Notes: generated by a model not told the origin, from the letters alone. DNA of 64,000 bases from an uncultured Oscillospiraceae bacterium (GCA_947591105.1 CANQDL010000001.1:1-64000), one strand, 5' to 3'. Positions 46,475 through 55,199 are shown, counted from the stretch's first letter. Program-made: numbers and translations.

Positions 46475-46909
46475 ATGAATATCGAAGATACGATCAGAGT
46501 TTTGTCCAATGAGCGGGCCTGCGTCATGAGAAACACGGAAGAAGCCTGTGATCGAAACTGCGCCGCCTGCGACCTCGTTCTCCCGGACGAGCTTGTAATA
46601 TCCGCCTATCGGACGGCGATCAACATTCTCCGCGCCCAGCAGGAGGCGGAGAAGAACGAGCCGCTGACGCTGAACGATCTGCGCCAGATGGCGGAGCGGT
46701 GCGAGGGCGTCTATATCGCGCACACCGATGGCACGGACGTATTCAGAGGCCGGAAATACTGCGCCGCAGTCCTCGATACAGCACTGGCATTCGGGAGCAT
46801 GAAAACGCACGTCCAGGCGATCTACGGGGACAAGCTGACGGTGTGGGAGGACGATTACGGAAAGACATGGGTGGCATACCGCCGCCCGCCGGAAGGAGGC
46901 GCGGCATGA
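46475..46909 (+). CDS. Hypothetical phage protein
   Basis: MNIEDTIRVLSNERACVMRNTEEACDRNCAACD...LPDELVISAYRTAINIL. Confidence 0.6.
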   Translation: MNIEDTIRVLSNERACVMRNTEEACDRNCAACDLVLPDELVISAYRTAINILRAQQEAEKNEPLTLNDLRQMAERCEGVYIAHTDGTDVFRGRKYCAAVLDTALAFGSMKTHVQAIYGDKLTVWEDDYGKTWVAYRRPPEGGAA

Positions 46910-47055
46910 GAGAGATACTTTTCCGGGGAAAGCGACTGGACAACGGCGAGTGGGCGTATGGAACCCCTATCTTCTATTCGCAAGGAACCGTTGTGCGCGA
47001 AGTGTGCGGCGGCGGTGGATGCGTTCATCAACGGGAAGGAGGCCGCGAGAAGTGA
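46906..47055 (+). pseudogene. YopX-like N-terminal fragment
   Basis: MREILFRGKRLDNGEWAYG then diverges. Confidence 0.55.
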
Positions 47056-47327
47056 GTATTGTGATCCGGGAGGTCAAGCCCGTGGAGATCGGTATGCGGT
47101 GCGACGAGTGCGGCGAGGGCATGATGAAACTGGATGTCACGGAGTTCGGGGCCATGGTGGTTCCGGCGGTGCTTCCGCCGGTTTACAGGCACAAGTGCGA
47201 TAAATGCGGAGCCGTGAAGGAGTTCGATACCACATATCCGCGGATTATTTTTGAGAACCACGGGGAGTTCCGGGAGCCTGACATGGGCGACCTCGCGGAG
47301 ATCGCGAACTCCGCGGCCCGGTGTTAG
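47052..47327 (+). CDS. Zinc-ribbon-like phage protein (GTG start)
   Basis: MRCDECGEGMMKLD...HKCDKCGAVKEFDTTYPRI. Confidence 0.7.
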   Translation: MSIVIREVKPVEIGMRCDECGEGMMKLDVTEFGAMVVPAVLPPVYRHKCDKCGAVKEFDTTYPRIIFENHGEFREPDMGDLAEIANSAARC

Positions 47328-47338
47328 GGGGGCGGAAC

Positions 47339-47512
47339 ATGGTCGATTTAAGCAAGGTCGCCTCCAGACTGGAACAGGAGCGCACGAGAAACCCCAGGGA
47401 GCAGGACGATGCCGAAGAGGCCCGGAAGGCCCTCCTGGCGGCGGAGAGGGAAGATGCCGCCGCCCGGGCCGCCGGGGCGGCGGAAGCCGAGGAAGGAGCC
47501 GGGGATGATTGA
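47339..47512 (+). CDS. Small Ala/Glu-rich phage protein
   Basis: MVDLSKVASRLEQERTRNPREQDDAEEARKALLAAERED. Confidence 0.5.
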   Translation: MVDLSKVASRLEQERTRNPREQDDAEEARKALLAAEREDAAARAAGAAEAEEGAGDD

Positions 47513-47747
47513 CTGGGAAAAGGCCGTTGACTGGGACAAGATCGCGGAGGGCCTGGATCGCGCCCGGGCGAGGAAGAACAGCGCCGAGAAGATGAAACTG
47601 ACCGAACAGCTGAAAGCGGCGGATGCAAATTACCTCGCCTATGTGGATGGGGCGTATGACGCGATCCGCCAGGTGAAGGCGGCGGTCATGGAAGCCGAGC
47701 GGGCCGCCGCCAGGGATGGAGGGGGAGGCCGGGACAATGGCGGTTGA
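47505..47747 (+). CDS. Small hypothetical phage protein
   Basis: MIDWEKAVDWDKIAEGLDRARARKNS. Confidence 0.5.
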   Translation: MIDWEKAVDWDKIAEGLDRARARKNSAEKMKLTEQLKAADANYLAYVDGAYDAIRQVKAAVMEAERAAARDGGGGRDNGG

Positions 47748-47955
47748 CGCTCCAGGGCTGGAGATCGAGGTGGCGTGTCGCCGGGGAAGATGGCTGGAGA
47801 GCGAGACAAGCGGGGTCGAGTGCCCTATATGTCACACCTGGTCTCCGCTTCCCCTTCCCCGATGCCTCAACTACAAATGCGGGGCTATGCTGACCGGGAT
47901 TAAATACCGTCACCCGCTTCCGAATGTTATGACCGGGCAGCTATTACACGGATAA
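47737..47955 (+). CDS. Small Cys-containing phage protein
   Basis: CPICHTWSPLPLPRCLNYKCGA. Confidence 0.5.
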   Translation: MAVDAPGLEIEVACRRGRWLESETSGVECPICHTWSPLPLPRCLNYKCGAMLTGIKYRHPLPNVMTGQLLHG

Positions 47956-47967
47956 GGGGAGAGAACG

Positions 47968-48495
47968 GTGCTGGAAATATGCCCCATGACACTGAAAGAG
48001 GCAAACGCATTTGTGGAGGAGTTCCACCGCCACCATCGGGCGGTGACGGGCCACAAGTTTTCCGTGGGACTGACCGACGGGGAGAAAATTGTGGGAGTGG
48101 CGATAGTGGGCCGCCCGGTGGGGCGATACATAGATGACGGGTGGACGCTGGAGGTCAACCGTCTGTGTACTGACGGGACAAGGAACGCCTGTTCGATGCT
48201 GTATGCAGCGGCCTGGAGGGCCGCCAGAGCCATGGGGTATAAAAGGCTGGTGACGTACATCCTAGAATCAGAAAACGGGGCAAGCCTACGGGCCGCCGGG
48301 TGGAAGTGTGCGGGACGTGCAGGTGGCCTCCGATGGACAGGAGAGCGGAAGCCGGAAAAAGACCTATACCCGGCGGAAATGAAGGTCAGATATGAAATGA
48401 GCGTGGAAGCGCCGGGGAGCCTATGGAGCGCCGGGAAAAGGCGCCCGGAGGTGGATATATGCCCGGAGCAGATGAAAATGAATTTGGGAGGATAA
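47968..48495 (+). CDS. XF1762/GNAT-like phage protein
   Basis: LKEANAFVEEFHRHHRAVTGHKFSVGL...VGRYIDDGWTLEVNRLCTDGTRNACSMLYAAAWRAARAMGY. Confidence 0.7.
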   Translation: MLEICPMTLKEANAFVEEFHRHHRAVTGHKFSVGLTDGEKIVGVAIVGRPVGRYIDDGWTLEVNRLCTDGTRNACSMLYAAAWRAARAMGYKRLVTYILESENGASLRAAGWKCAGRAGGLRWTGERKPEKDLYPAEMKVRYEMSVEAPGSLWSAGKRRPEVDICPEQMKMNLGG

Positions 48496-48497
48496 CG

Positions 48498-49115
48498 ATG
48501 GATTATAGTCCGAAGATTATCAAGGGCCGCGTGAGCGGGACGGGGTGGCCGATTGACGGCCACACCCTGTATTTTAGCCTGTGGGACTATGACAATTATG
48601 GGTGCTATCACCTTCACACCTGGCCCAAAGAGGCGGACGAGGCGGTCATGCGGACGCTTTACGAGGCCGAGGAAGCCGAGGGGATGTGCTGTTGCGACAC
48701 CATGCAGGAGTTCGAGAAGCTGTGGAAGTCCGGGAAGTATGACCCGGGCGGGGTGTTCACGGTGGCGCTGGATAAGGTCGAGGTGCTGGAGGTCATACAG
48801 CAGCGGGCCGGCCCCCGGAAAATAGGCCCCGCCGCCGTGGATAGGGCCGTCCAGAAAGTGGAAACGGATGTCGTGTGCGGCGACGAGTGCGCCTCCTGGG
48901 CCGGGGCGGTCTCCGAGGCCGCCGTGAAGGAGTATCTGATCGCCGGAGATCGGATTTACTTCAAGGGGGACGATGGAATGGAGGATGTACTGGAGGCCGT
49001 GCTGGGCTGGGAAGAGATCGTGGGATATAACAGCGAGGAAATGAGTAAAGCCTACAATGACCTGGCATGGAGGAAGGCCATTGTCGTGGGGATCGCGCCC
49101 GCGGACTGGGAGTAA
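48498..49115 (+). CDS. Hypothetical phage protein
   Basis: 206 aa ORF. Confidence 0.6.
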   Translation: MDYSPKIIKGRVSGTGWPIDGHTLYFSLWDYDNYGCYHLHTWPKEADEAVMRTLYEAEEAEGMCCCDTMQEFEKLWKSGKYDPGGVFTVALDKVEVLEVIQQRAGPRKIGPAAVDRAVQKVETDVVCGDECASWAGAVSEAAVKEYLIAGDRIYFKGDDGMEDVLEAVLGWEEIVGYNSEEMSKAYNDLAWRKAIVVGIAPADWE

Positions 49116-49127
49116 GGAGAAAAAGAC

Positions 49128-49781
49128 ATGAAAATCAAAAACATAGCGGCGATATGCAAAAGGAACAAGTGTGTCACGGTGTTCGACAGGTACGGGCGGG
49201 ACGGGAGCCTGACCCAGTACATCGGTGACGGGGGGGCACTCTATCCCGTCACCGGCCTCCCGGAACTGGATGGGGAGAGCGTCTTGACGATTTTCGATGT
49301 CCCGGAGAAAGACCGGGAGAAATACATCGTGCAGGAGCGGGATGTCCCGCCCGGGATCAACTTCGAGGATATAGACCCGTCGGAGAAGGTGGTCGAGGGC
49401 CGCACGATTGCCATTGTCTGTTCCGGGCGGGTGCTGAAACCGCTGCAGACCTCGAAGGGGCTGGTGTTCATAGAGAGCCGGTATCTGTCCCCTATGTCTG
49501 ACGTTATGGACGTGCTGGAACTGTACGAGCGGACCACCTCCGCCGGGCAGCCGTACATTGTGGCGAAGGCCGGGCTTTTGCTCCAGGCCGTGATTATGCC
49601 CTTCGACGTGATAAACCAGCAGTTCGTGGATCAGATGCGGGAACTGACGAGGATGTGTGGGCTGGCCCTCGACATCAAGAGGGCAGCCGGAGCGGCCTCC
49701 GCCACTATGCAGCCGGAACAGTATTCGATGGATGTGGACCCGGCCACCGGCGAGGTCGTGAAGGGGGAAGCCGATACATGA
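49128..49781 (+). CDS. Hypothetical phage protein
   Basis: 217 aa ORF, RBS AAGGAG. Confidence 0.65.
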   Translation: MKIKNIAAICKRNKCVTVFDRYGRDGSLTQYIGDGGALYPVTGLPELDGESVLTIFDVPEKDREKYIVQERDVPPGINFEDIDPSEKVVEGRTIAIVCSGRVLKPLQTSKGLVFIESRYLSPMSDVMDVLELYERTTSAGQPYIVAKAGLLLQAVIMPFDVINQQFVDQMRELTRMCGLALDIKRAAGAASATMQPEQYSMDVDPATGEVVKGEADT

Positions 49782-50248
49782 TGGTATTGCAAGGCGTGGG
49801 CCTCATGGAGAACTCCGTGGAGAGCATAGAGGCGGACACCGCCGGCGGGTCATACTGCATCGTCGTGGGGATGAAATCCGGGGCGGTGAAGAGGTTCGCG
49901 TTTGAGACGCTGGGAGAGCGGGACTCCGGGATGGAGTTGATTATGAAGCATATGAAAGCATACCAGCGCCAGCAGGGAGAGATCGTGCCGGACTCATTCA
50001 GAATTGATATGAGGCAAACAGATGGAAGATGGTTTTTGCAGGCTTGCCAAGGATTTTGCCCGGGCAGGGGTCACGACGGCGGAGGCGGCGGAGGCGGCGG
50101 AGGCGGCGGAGGCGTTCAACCGGGCGGCCCGGCTGATGCCGCCGCCAGGCCAGGCGGAGATCGTGGCGGTGAGGATGAATCCGACACTGACCCGTTTTCA
50201 GAAATGGCGGATAATCCGGCAGATCAAAAAAGGAAGGTGAAAAAATGA
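49781..50248 (+). CDS. Hypothetical phage protein with G-rich tail; overlaps 50022 ORF
   Basis: Start overlaps upstream stop. Confidence 0.45.
   Translation: MVLQGVGLMENSVESIEADTAGGSYCIVVGMKSGAVKRFAFETLGERDSGMELIMKHMKAYQRQQGEIVPDSFRIDMRQTDGRWFLQACQGFCPGRGHDGGGGGGGGGGGGVQPGGPADAAARPGGDRGGEDESDTDPFSEMADNPADQKRKVKK
50022..50240 (+). CDS. Small phage protein with AEA repeat
   Basis: MEDGFCRLAKDFARAGVTTAEAAEAAEAAEAFNRAARLMPPPGQAEIVAVRMNPTLTRFQKWRIIRQIKKGR. Confidence 0.55.
   Translation: MEDGFCRLAKDFARAGVTTAEAAEAAEAAEAFNRAARLMPPPGQAEIVAVRMNPTLTRFQKWRIIRQIKKGR
50078..50113 (+). repeat. Tandem repeat (GCGGAGGCG)x4
   Basis: Four perfect 9-bp units read directly. Confidence 0.95.
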
Positions 50249-50952
50249 ACGGGCCTATTTACACGCCGTCCGGGGCGGCGAAAGAGTACGGGGACTATGC
50301 GCTGAACATCTACACGGGATGCCCGCATAGGTGCTGGTATTGCTTCGCCCCGGGCGTCCTGCATAGGGACAAGGAAGAGTTTTACAGCCATGTGGAGCCG
50401 CGGAAGAACATCATTGGGAAGGTGAAGTTGCAGCTGGAGCGGGAGGACTTCTCCGGGAAAACCGTCCACCTGTGCTTCACCTGTGACCCCTATCCGACGG
50501 GGCATGACAGCGCCGCCACCCGGGAGGTCATAAAGCTATTGAAGGCCGCCGGCGCCCATGTGCAGATATTGACGAAGGGAGACGGCAGCCGGGACTTCGA
50601 CCTACTGGATGCAGGGGATTGGTACGGGATCACGCTGGACGGCGGCAGTATATGGTCCGCCCCGGGCGCGAAGTGGCCCAGCGAGCGGAGGAAGGCGGCG
50701 AAGGCGGCCCACGAGGCTGGAATAAAGACGTGGGTATCTTTTGAGCCGGTCACGGATGCGGAGTCCGTGTTGAGGCTGATCGAGAACGTAAGCTGGTGGG
50801 CGGACAAGGTGAAGATCGGAAAACTGAATTATCACCCGTCGGACATCGACTGGGCGGACTTCGGGGAGCGGGCTGAGGAACTGTGTCAAGACCTGGGCCT
50901 GGACTACTACATAAAAGAATCACTCCGCCGGGAGATGGGGGGTAAGACGTGA
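50245..50952 (+). CDS. Radical SAM protein (SPL-like), phage-encoded
   Basis: LNIYTGCPHRCWYCFAPGVL CxxxCxxC; VHLCFTCDPYPTGHD; WVSFEPVTDAESVLRLI. Confidence 0.88.
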   Translation: MNGPIYTPSGAAKEYGDYALNIYTGCPHRCWYCFAPGVLHRDKEEFYSHVEPRKNIIGKVKLQLEREDFSGKTVHLCFTCDPYPTGHDSAATREVIKLLKAAGAHVQILTKGDGSRDFDLLDAGDWYGITLDGGSIWSAPGAKWPSERRKAAKAAHEAGIKTWVSFEPVTDAESVLRLIENVSWWADKVKIGKLNYHPSDIDWADFGERAEELCQDLGLDYYIKESLRREMGGKT

Positions 50953-51203
50953 GGGGGCTGACACAAGAGGCGCTGGCCAAGGCCCGTAAAATTTGCACCA
51001 TGGGCGGATGCCTGGACTTCGGGGCGGCCTGTTTGCGGTGCGGGTTCGAGCGCCGGGAGGCGGAGTTCCGGCGGGCCTTGCCGATGATCCGGGGAGAAGA
51101 TGGTCTCCGCCGGAAGTACACCGGGAAGAAACCGGCCACGACGCCGGTGGAGCCGGAGGCCGAACAGGAGCCGGAGCCGGCCCAGGAGACAACCGGGGAA
51201 TGA
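50949..51203 (+). CDS. Hypothetical Cys-containing phage protein
   Basis: CTMGGCLDFGAACLRCGFERREAEFRRALP. Confidence 0.6.
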   Translation: MRGLTQEALAKARKICTMGGCLDFGAACLRCGFERREAEFRRALPMIRGEDGLRRKYTGKKPATTPVEPEAEQEPEPAQETTGE

Positions 51204-51269
51204 GGACGCCGACAAGAAAGCCGCCCCGCCATGGGGCGGTGCTGAAATATCTGAAAGGAGGAACGAACG

Positions 51270-51635
51270 ATGGGAGAAGAAAATAAGAGCGAGGGCAGGT
51301 TTTACGTCACCGGCCCGAACGGAGAGATTACGACCATGGGAGAAGTAGAGGACTTGCCGGAACTGATCGGGAAGATGCCGGAGGAGCCGACGCGCATCCG
51401 CTTCGGGGATTTGGAGTGGGAGATCAAGGTCCCTATCCCGAAGGTTTTGCGGTGCAAGAGCCGGAAGCGCATCATAAAGCTACTTATGAGCACGGGGATG
51501 CCCCGGAACACGGCCACGAAGCTGGCGGCGGCCATGTACATCTATGGCGTGAAGTATCAAGATGGATGGCTGACCTTCCTTTACCGGCATCTCCAGGCAT
51601 ACAACGCCGCCAGGCAGGAAGGAGCAGGCGCATGA
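51270..51635 (+). CDS. Hypothetical phage protein
   Basis: RBS AAAGGAGG. Confidence 0.65.
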   Translation: MGEENKSEGRFYVTGPNGEITTMGEVEDLPELIGKMPEEPTRIRFGDLEWEIKVPIPKVLRCKSRKRIIKLLMSTGMPRNTATKLAAAMYIYGVKYQDGWLTFLYRHLQAYNAARQEGAGA

Positions 51636-52009
51636 TGAAGGCCGGGGAGCGGGACGCCGCCGGGGAAGGCATAGAGGAGGACAGCATCCGGGAGGAAATA
51701 AAGGAGGCGTTCCGCCGGTTAATGACTGCGGACATGGAGAAAACCGCGGAAGAGGTGGCGAAGGTATGCGCGGAGTACGGCATGACGGCGGCGGAGCTCA
51801 TGGGGCTGGTAAAGGGATGCGGGTACAGCCTGGAGGGAACGATGCACGAACTCATGGAAAAGGCCGGGGTGTTCGCCAAGAATCGCCGGGGGCCAACGGG
51901 ATTTGAGGGGAAGCACCCACCGATGGACACGCGCCCGAAGTACACTCCCACGGACAGAACGGGCGGGAGGAAAAAGAAACACGGGCGCGAGAAAGGGAGA
52001 AAGCTATGA
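51632..52009 (+). CDS. Hypothetical phage protein
   Basis: Overlapping start MMKAGERDAAGEG. Confidence 0.55.
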   Translation: MMKAGERDAAGEGIEEDSIREEIKEAFRRLMTADMEKTAEEVAKVCAEYGMTAAELMGLVKGCGYSLEGTMHELMEKAGVFAKNRRGPTGFEGKHPPMDTRPKYTPTDRTGGRKKKHGREKGRKL

Positions 52010-52755
52010 ACAGAGAGATCAAGACGCTCATGGATGCGGCGGAGATATGCGGAGAGAGGCACAACCAGGCGGCGGAGGATGTGAATTATCACCCATGCGT
52101 CGGATGCCCTTTAAGGGGAGTGACGTGCGCGGAGATCACCGCCGGGAAGCCGGGAGCCACCGCCATGATCCAGAGGTTTTGGGTGGTGGACACGCTTCGG
52201 AAGGCCGCCGAGGCCGGCGCTGAAGGCGGGAAGATGACCACAGACGAAGCGTGGGCGAACCTGTCAGCACGGACGAAGAAGTACGCCCTGGAGAACGGGT
52301 TCACGCCCGAAGATATAGCGGCGGATGTTATGGCGTTTGAAGCCCTTCGGAAGATGGGCCAGGCGGAAAAGGCGTGGGACGGCGACACGCTGGGGACGGA
52401 GATCGTGTGGGAAATGCTGACGAATCCGAACCTGGAAAAGAAGGGGCCTGTCAAGGTGTACCTCGCCGGGCCGATGACTGGGAACCCGGAGAGCGGGAAA
52501 CAATTCGCCGCCGCCGAGCGGGTCCGCGGCCTACGGTGCGCCCGGTTCGTGGTGCTGAATCCGCGGGAGTTGCCGGATGGGATGTCCCGGGCGGAGTATA
52601 TGCGGATATGCTTCGCCATGATAGACACGGCGGACATCGTGCTATTCCTGGATGGCTGGGAGAAATCCGCAGGGGCACAGGTGGAGAGGGCATACTGTGA
52701 CTATATCGGGAAGCCGGTTATCAAGATGCCGGCGGAAAGGGATGGGGCCGTATGA
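52006..52755 (+). CDS. Phage protein with DUF4406/nucleoside 2-deoxyribosyltransferase-like C-terminal domain
   Basis: VKVYLAGPMTGNPESGKQFAAAERVR...CFAMIDTADIVLFLDGWEKSAGAQVERAYC. Confidence 0.8.
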   Translation: MNREIKTLMDAAEICGERHNQAAEDVNYHPCVGCPLRGVTCAEITAGKPGATAMIQRFWVVDTLRKAAEAGAEGGKMTTDEAWANLSARTKKYALENGFTPEDIAADVMAFEALRKMGQAEKAWDGDTLGTEIVWEMLTNPNLEKKGPVKVYLAGPMTGNPESGKQFAAAERVRGLRCARFVVLNPRELPDGMSRAEYMRICFAMIDTADIVLFLDGWEKSAGAQVERAYCDYIGKPVIKMPAERDGAV

Positions 52756-53159
52756 CCTGGGCCGGAGATCACAGGAAGAAGTGGACGCCGGAAGAGCGGG
52801 CCGCGATCCATGGAAAGACCGGCGGACGGTGCGCCTATTGCGGAGAGCCGATCACCATCCGGGGGATGCAGGTGGATCACGTTATCCCGATGGAGTTTTA
52901 CCGGGTGTATGCCGCCGAGGGGAAGGATCTGAACGACGTGGACAACCTTCTCCCGGCCTGTAAAAGCTGTAACAATTACAAGAGGTCTCTGACGCTGGAC
53001 AAGTTCCGCCTGGCCCTGGAGAGGATGCCGATGGTGCTGGCACGGGACAGTGTTACATACAGGATCGCCGCCCGGTTCGGGCTGGTGATCCCAGCGCCTC
53101 ACGCGGTCAAATTCTACTTCGAGCAGATGCAGGAAGGAGCGGGCCATGACGATCCGTGA
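52752..53159 (+). CDS. HNH endonuclease
   Basis: GRCAYCGEPITIRGMQVDHVIPMEF...NLLPACKSCNNYK. Confidence 0.92.
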   Translation: MTWAGDHRKKWTPEERAAIHGKTGGRCAYCGEPITIRGMQVDHVIPMEFYRVYAAEGKDLNDVDNLLPACKSCNNYKRSLTLDKFRLALERMPMVLARDSVTYRIAARFGLVIPAPHAVKFYFEQMQEGAGHDDP

Positions 53160-53514
53160 GGCGATAAAGGAGGGCATGGCGAGCCTAAACGCCCCGATGG
53201 CGGAGACCGTACAGATAAGCCGGGAGGCGCTGGCCCACATACTGGAACACGCAGAGATGGACCTGATCCCTGACTTTGAACAGGAGGCCAGGATCATGTA
53301 CAACCGCCGGATGCTTTGCGAGGAACGCTCGCGGAAGGAGCTCGCCGCCAGGGTGCGGGGTGGCCCGAAGTGTGGGCCGAGTTGTCCCCTGCATATTCTC
53401 CGCCATGACAGGATGACGTGTCGGGATGTGATATTGGAGGATCCGGACAAGTCGGAGGAGATACTGAAATCCGCCGGATATTGGGGAGAGGTTCCGTATG
53501 AATACGGCCTATAA
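53146..53514 (+). CDS. Hypothetical phage protein
   Basis: 122 aa ORF. Confidence 0.6.
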   Translation: MTIREAIKEGMASLNAPMAETVQISREALAHILEHAEMDLIPDFEQEARIMYNRRMLCEERSRKELAARVRGGPKCGPSCPLHILRHDRMTCRDVILEDPDKSEEILKSAGYWGEVPYEYGL

Positions 53515-54514
53515 CATGGACTGCATGGAGGCCATGAAAGCTATGCCTGACAAGTTCTTTGACCTCGCTGTTGTAGACCCGCCGTATGGTCTCGGAAAGA
53601 AACTTTTGCGTGGAGGGAACACAGGCGTCGCAAAATTCAAAGACCAATATGCTGAAAACGAGTGGGATGATGAAAGACCGCCTAAAGAGTATTTCGACCA
53701 GCTTTTCCGTGTTTCCAAGAATCAGGTAATATGGGGCGCAAATTATTTCATTGACTATCTCCGCCCGTCAAGAGGCATTATCGCATGGGACAAGAATCTA
53801 GGCGAGCCTCTTAATTTCAGTCATTGGGAAATGGCATGGACATCCTTTGATTGCATAGCGAGAAAGGTGACAATCAGGAGTAATACGGGAGACAGAATCC
53901 ATCCAACGCAAAAGCCGGTGGCGCTATACCGCTGGATATTCCAGCATTACGCCCGCCCGGGAGATAAGATACTGGACACACACCTGGGGAGCGGATCCAG
54001 CCGGATCGCGGCCCATGAGGCCGGGCTGGACTTCATGGGCTTCGAGATAGACCCGGATTATTTTGCCGGGGCGCTGGAGCGGTACGAGGCCGCCGAGGCG
54101 CAGATGTCGATGTTTGTCCAGACCGCCGAGCGGGAGCCGCCGTTTGAAGAGATCGCCAGGGCCTGGGCGGTGACGCGGGGGGTAGCCTTCGGAAGAGGAT
54201 ACACCGCCGGCGCGAAAAGGCTGATCGGAGGGGGCCGTGGCTGGCCCCTTCCCATGAACCTTTTCACACCTATACATTATTTAATATGCGCGTGCGCGTG
54301 TATTTTTTCCGGCTTGGTAAGGGCGGGATTTAGGCGCAAGGGGGAAAATCATGGAAAAGACAGAGTGGTACATCCGGGAGTACAAGTGTGCAAACGGGGT
54401 TTGTGTCAAGACGAAGTTCCCGGCCACCAGGGACGACGGGATCAGAATTGGGTCCCGTCGTTACCAGCGGGAACTTCGGCGGGCAGAAAAGAACGCCACG
54501 GAGGCAAAGCATGA
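53498..54514 (+). CDS. Site-specific DNA methyltransferase (N4/N6 class); run-on C-terminus past about 54235
   Basis: AVVDPPYGLGKKLL; HPTQKPVALYRWI; ILDTHLGSGSSRIAAHEAGLDFMGFEIDPDYF. Confidence 0.88.
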   Translation: MNTAYNMDCMEAMKAMPDKFFDLAVVDPPYGLGKKLLRGGNTGVAKFKDQYAENEWDDERPPKEYFDQLFRVSKNQVIWGANYFIDYLRPSRGIIAWDKNLGEPLNFSHWEMAWTSFDCIARKVTIRSNTGDRIHPTQKPVALYRWIFQHYARPGDKILDTHLGSGSSRIAAHEAGLDFMGFEIDPDYFAGALERYEAAEAQMSMFVQTAEREPPFEEIARAWAVTRGVAFGRGYTAGAKRLIGGGRGWPLPMNLFTPIHYLICACACIFSGLVRAGFRRKGENHGKDRVVHPGVQVCKRGLCQDEVPGHQGRRDQNWVPSLPAGTSAGRKERHGGKA

Positions 54515-55199
54515 GGCCGCCCGGTCTCTTAACAACAACTTCCTCGCCGGGGTGGATAAATACCTGGGGATGGATTACGACGATAAAGCCATGGCGAGGC
54601 TATGCCGGAGAATAGGCATCCCCGAGGAAGATATACCAGCCTTCCTCCATGCGGCCCTGGAAGAGAAGAACGAGGCCGCCCGGATGGCGCTGTACCTGTC
54701 AGCGGATAAAGAGTTTGAGAATTTTATCGACCGGGCAAGGAGGGCCTGTGCAGCCGCCGGTGTGGAGTTCCGCTATTTTTGGGTGACGAGCGACCTTGAC
54801 GGACACAGCCTCCAGCCGGTCCGAGTGCATCATCATATGGTCGCGAACAAGGAGGCGGCGGAGATATGCGCCGCGAAGTGGAACGCCGGGGAGACATGGG
54901 ACAAGAAACTATATGGCGCACACCACGGGGATTTGACGGAACTGGCGGAGTACATGATCTCCCAGGTTAGGAGCATACCGGGAAAGAAGCGGTATCACCC
55001 GAGCCGGACGCTGAAGAAGCCGAAGCCGACGAAGCCGATCAAGGCCAGGAACCCGGCGGCGGAGTTGCGTGTCCCGAAGGGGTGCGAGCTCATATGGCGG
55101 TCAGAGAACTATGCGGGCCGCCCGCAGCAGCTTCGATATTACAGACCGTCAGGCAGCGGAACGAGGGGGGGAGAAGATGATGAAGATGAAGGCGACTGA
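54351..55199 (+). CDS. Rolling-circle-type replication protein (HUH/ORF2-G2P-like)
   Basis: RVHHHMVANKEAAEICAAKWNAGETWDKKLYGAHHGDLTELAEYMISQ...KKRYHPSRTLKKPKPTKP. Confidence 0.7.
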   Translation: MEKTEWYIREYKCANGVCVKTKFPATRDDGIRIGSRRYQRELRRAEKNATEAKHEAARSLNNNFLAGVDKYLGMDYDDKAMARLCRRIGIPEEDIPAFLHAALEEKNEAARMALYLSADKEFENFIDRARRACAAAGVEFRYFWVTSDLDGHSLQPVRVHHHMVANKEAAEICAAKWNAGETWDKKLYGAHHGDLTELAEYMISQVRSIPGKKRYHPSRTLKKPKPTKPIKARNPAAELRVPKGCELIWRSENYAGRPQQLRYYRPSGSGTRGGEDDEDEGD

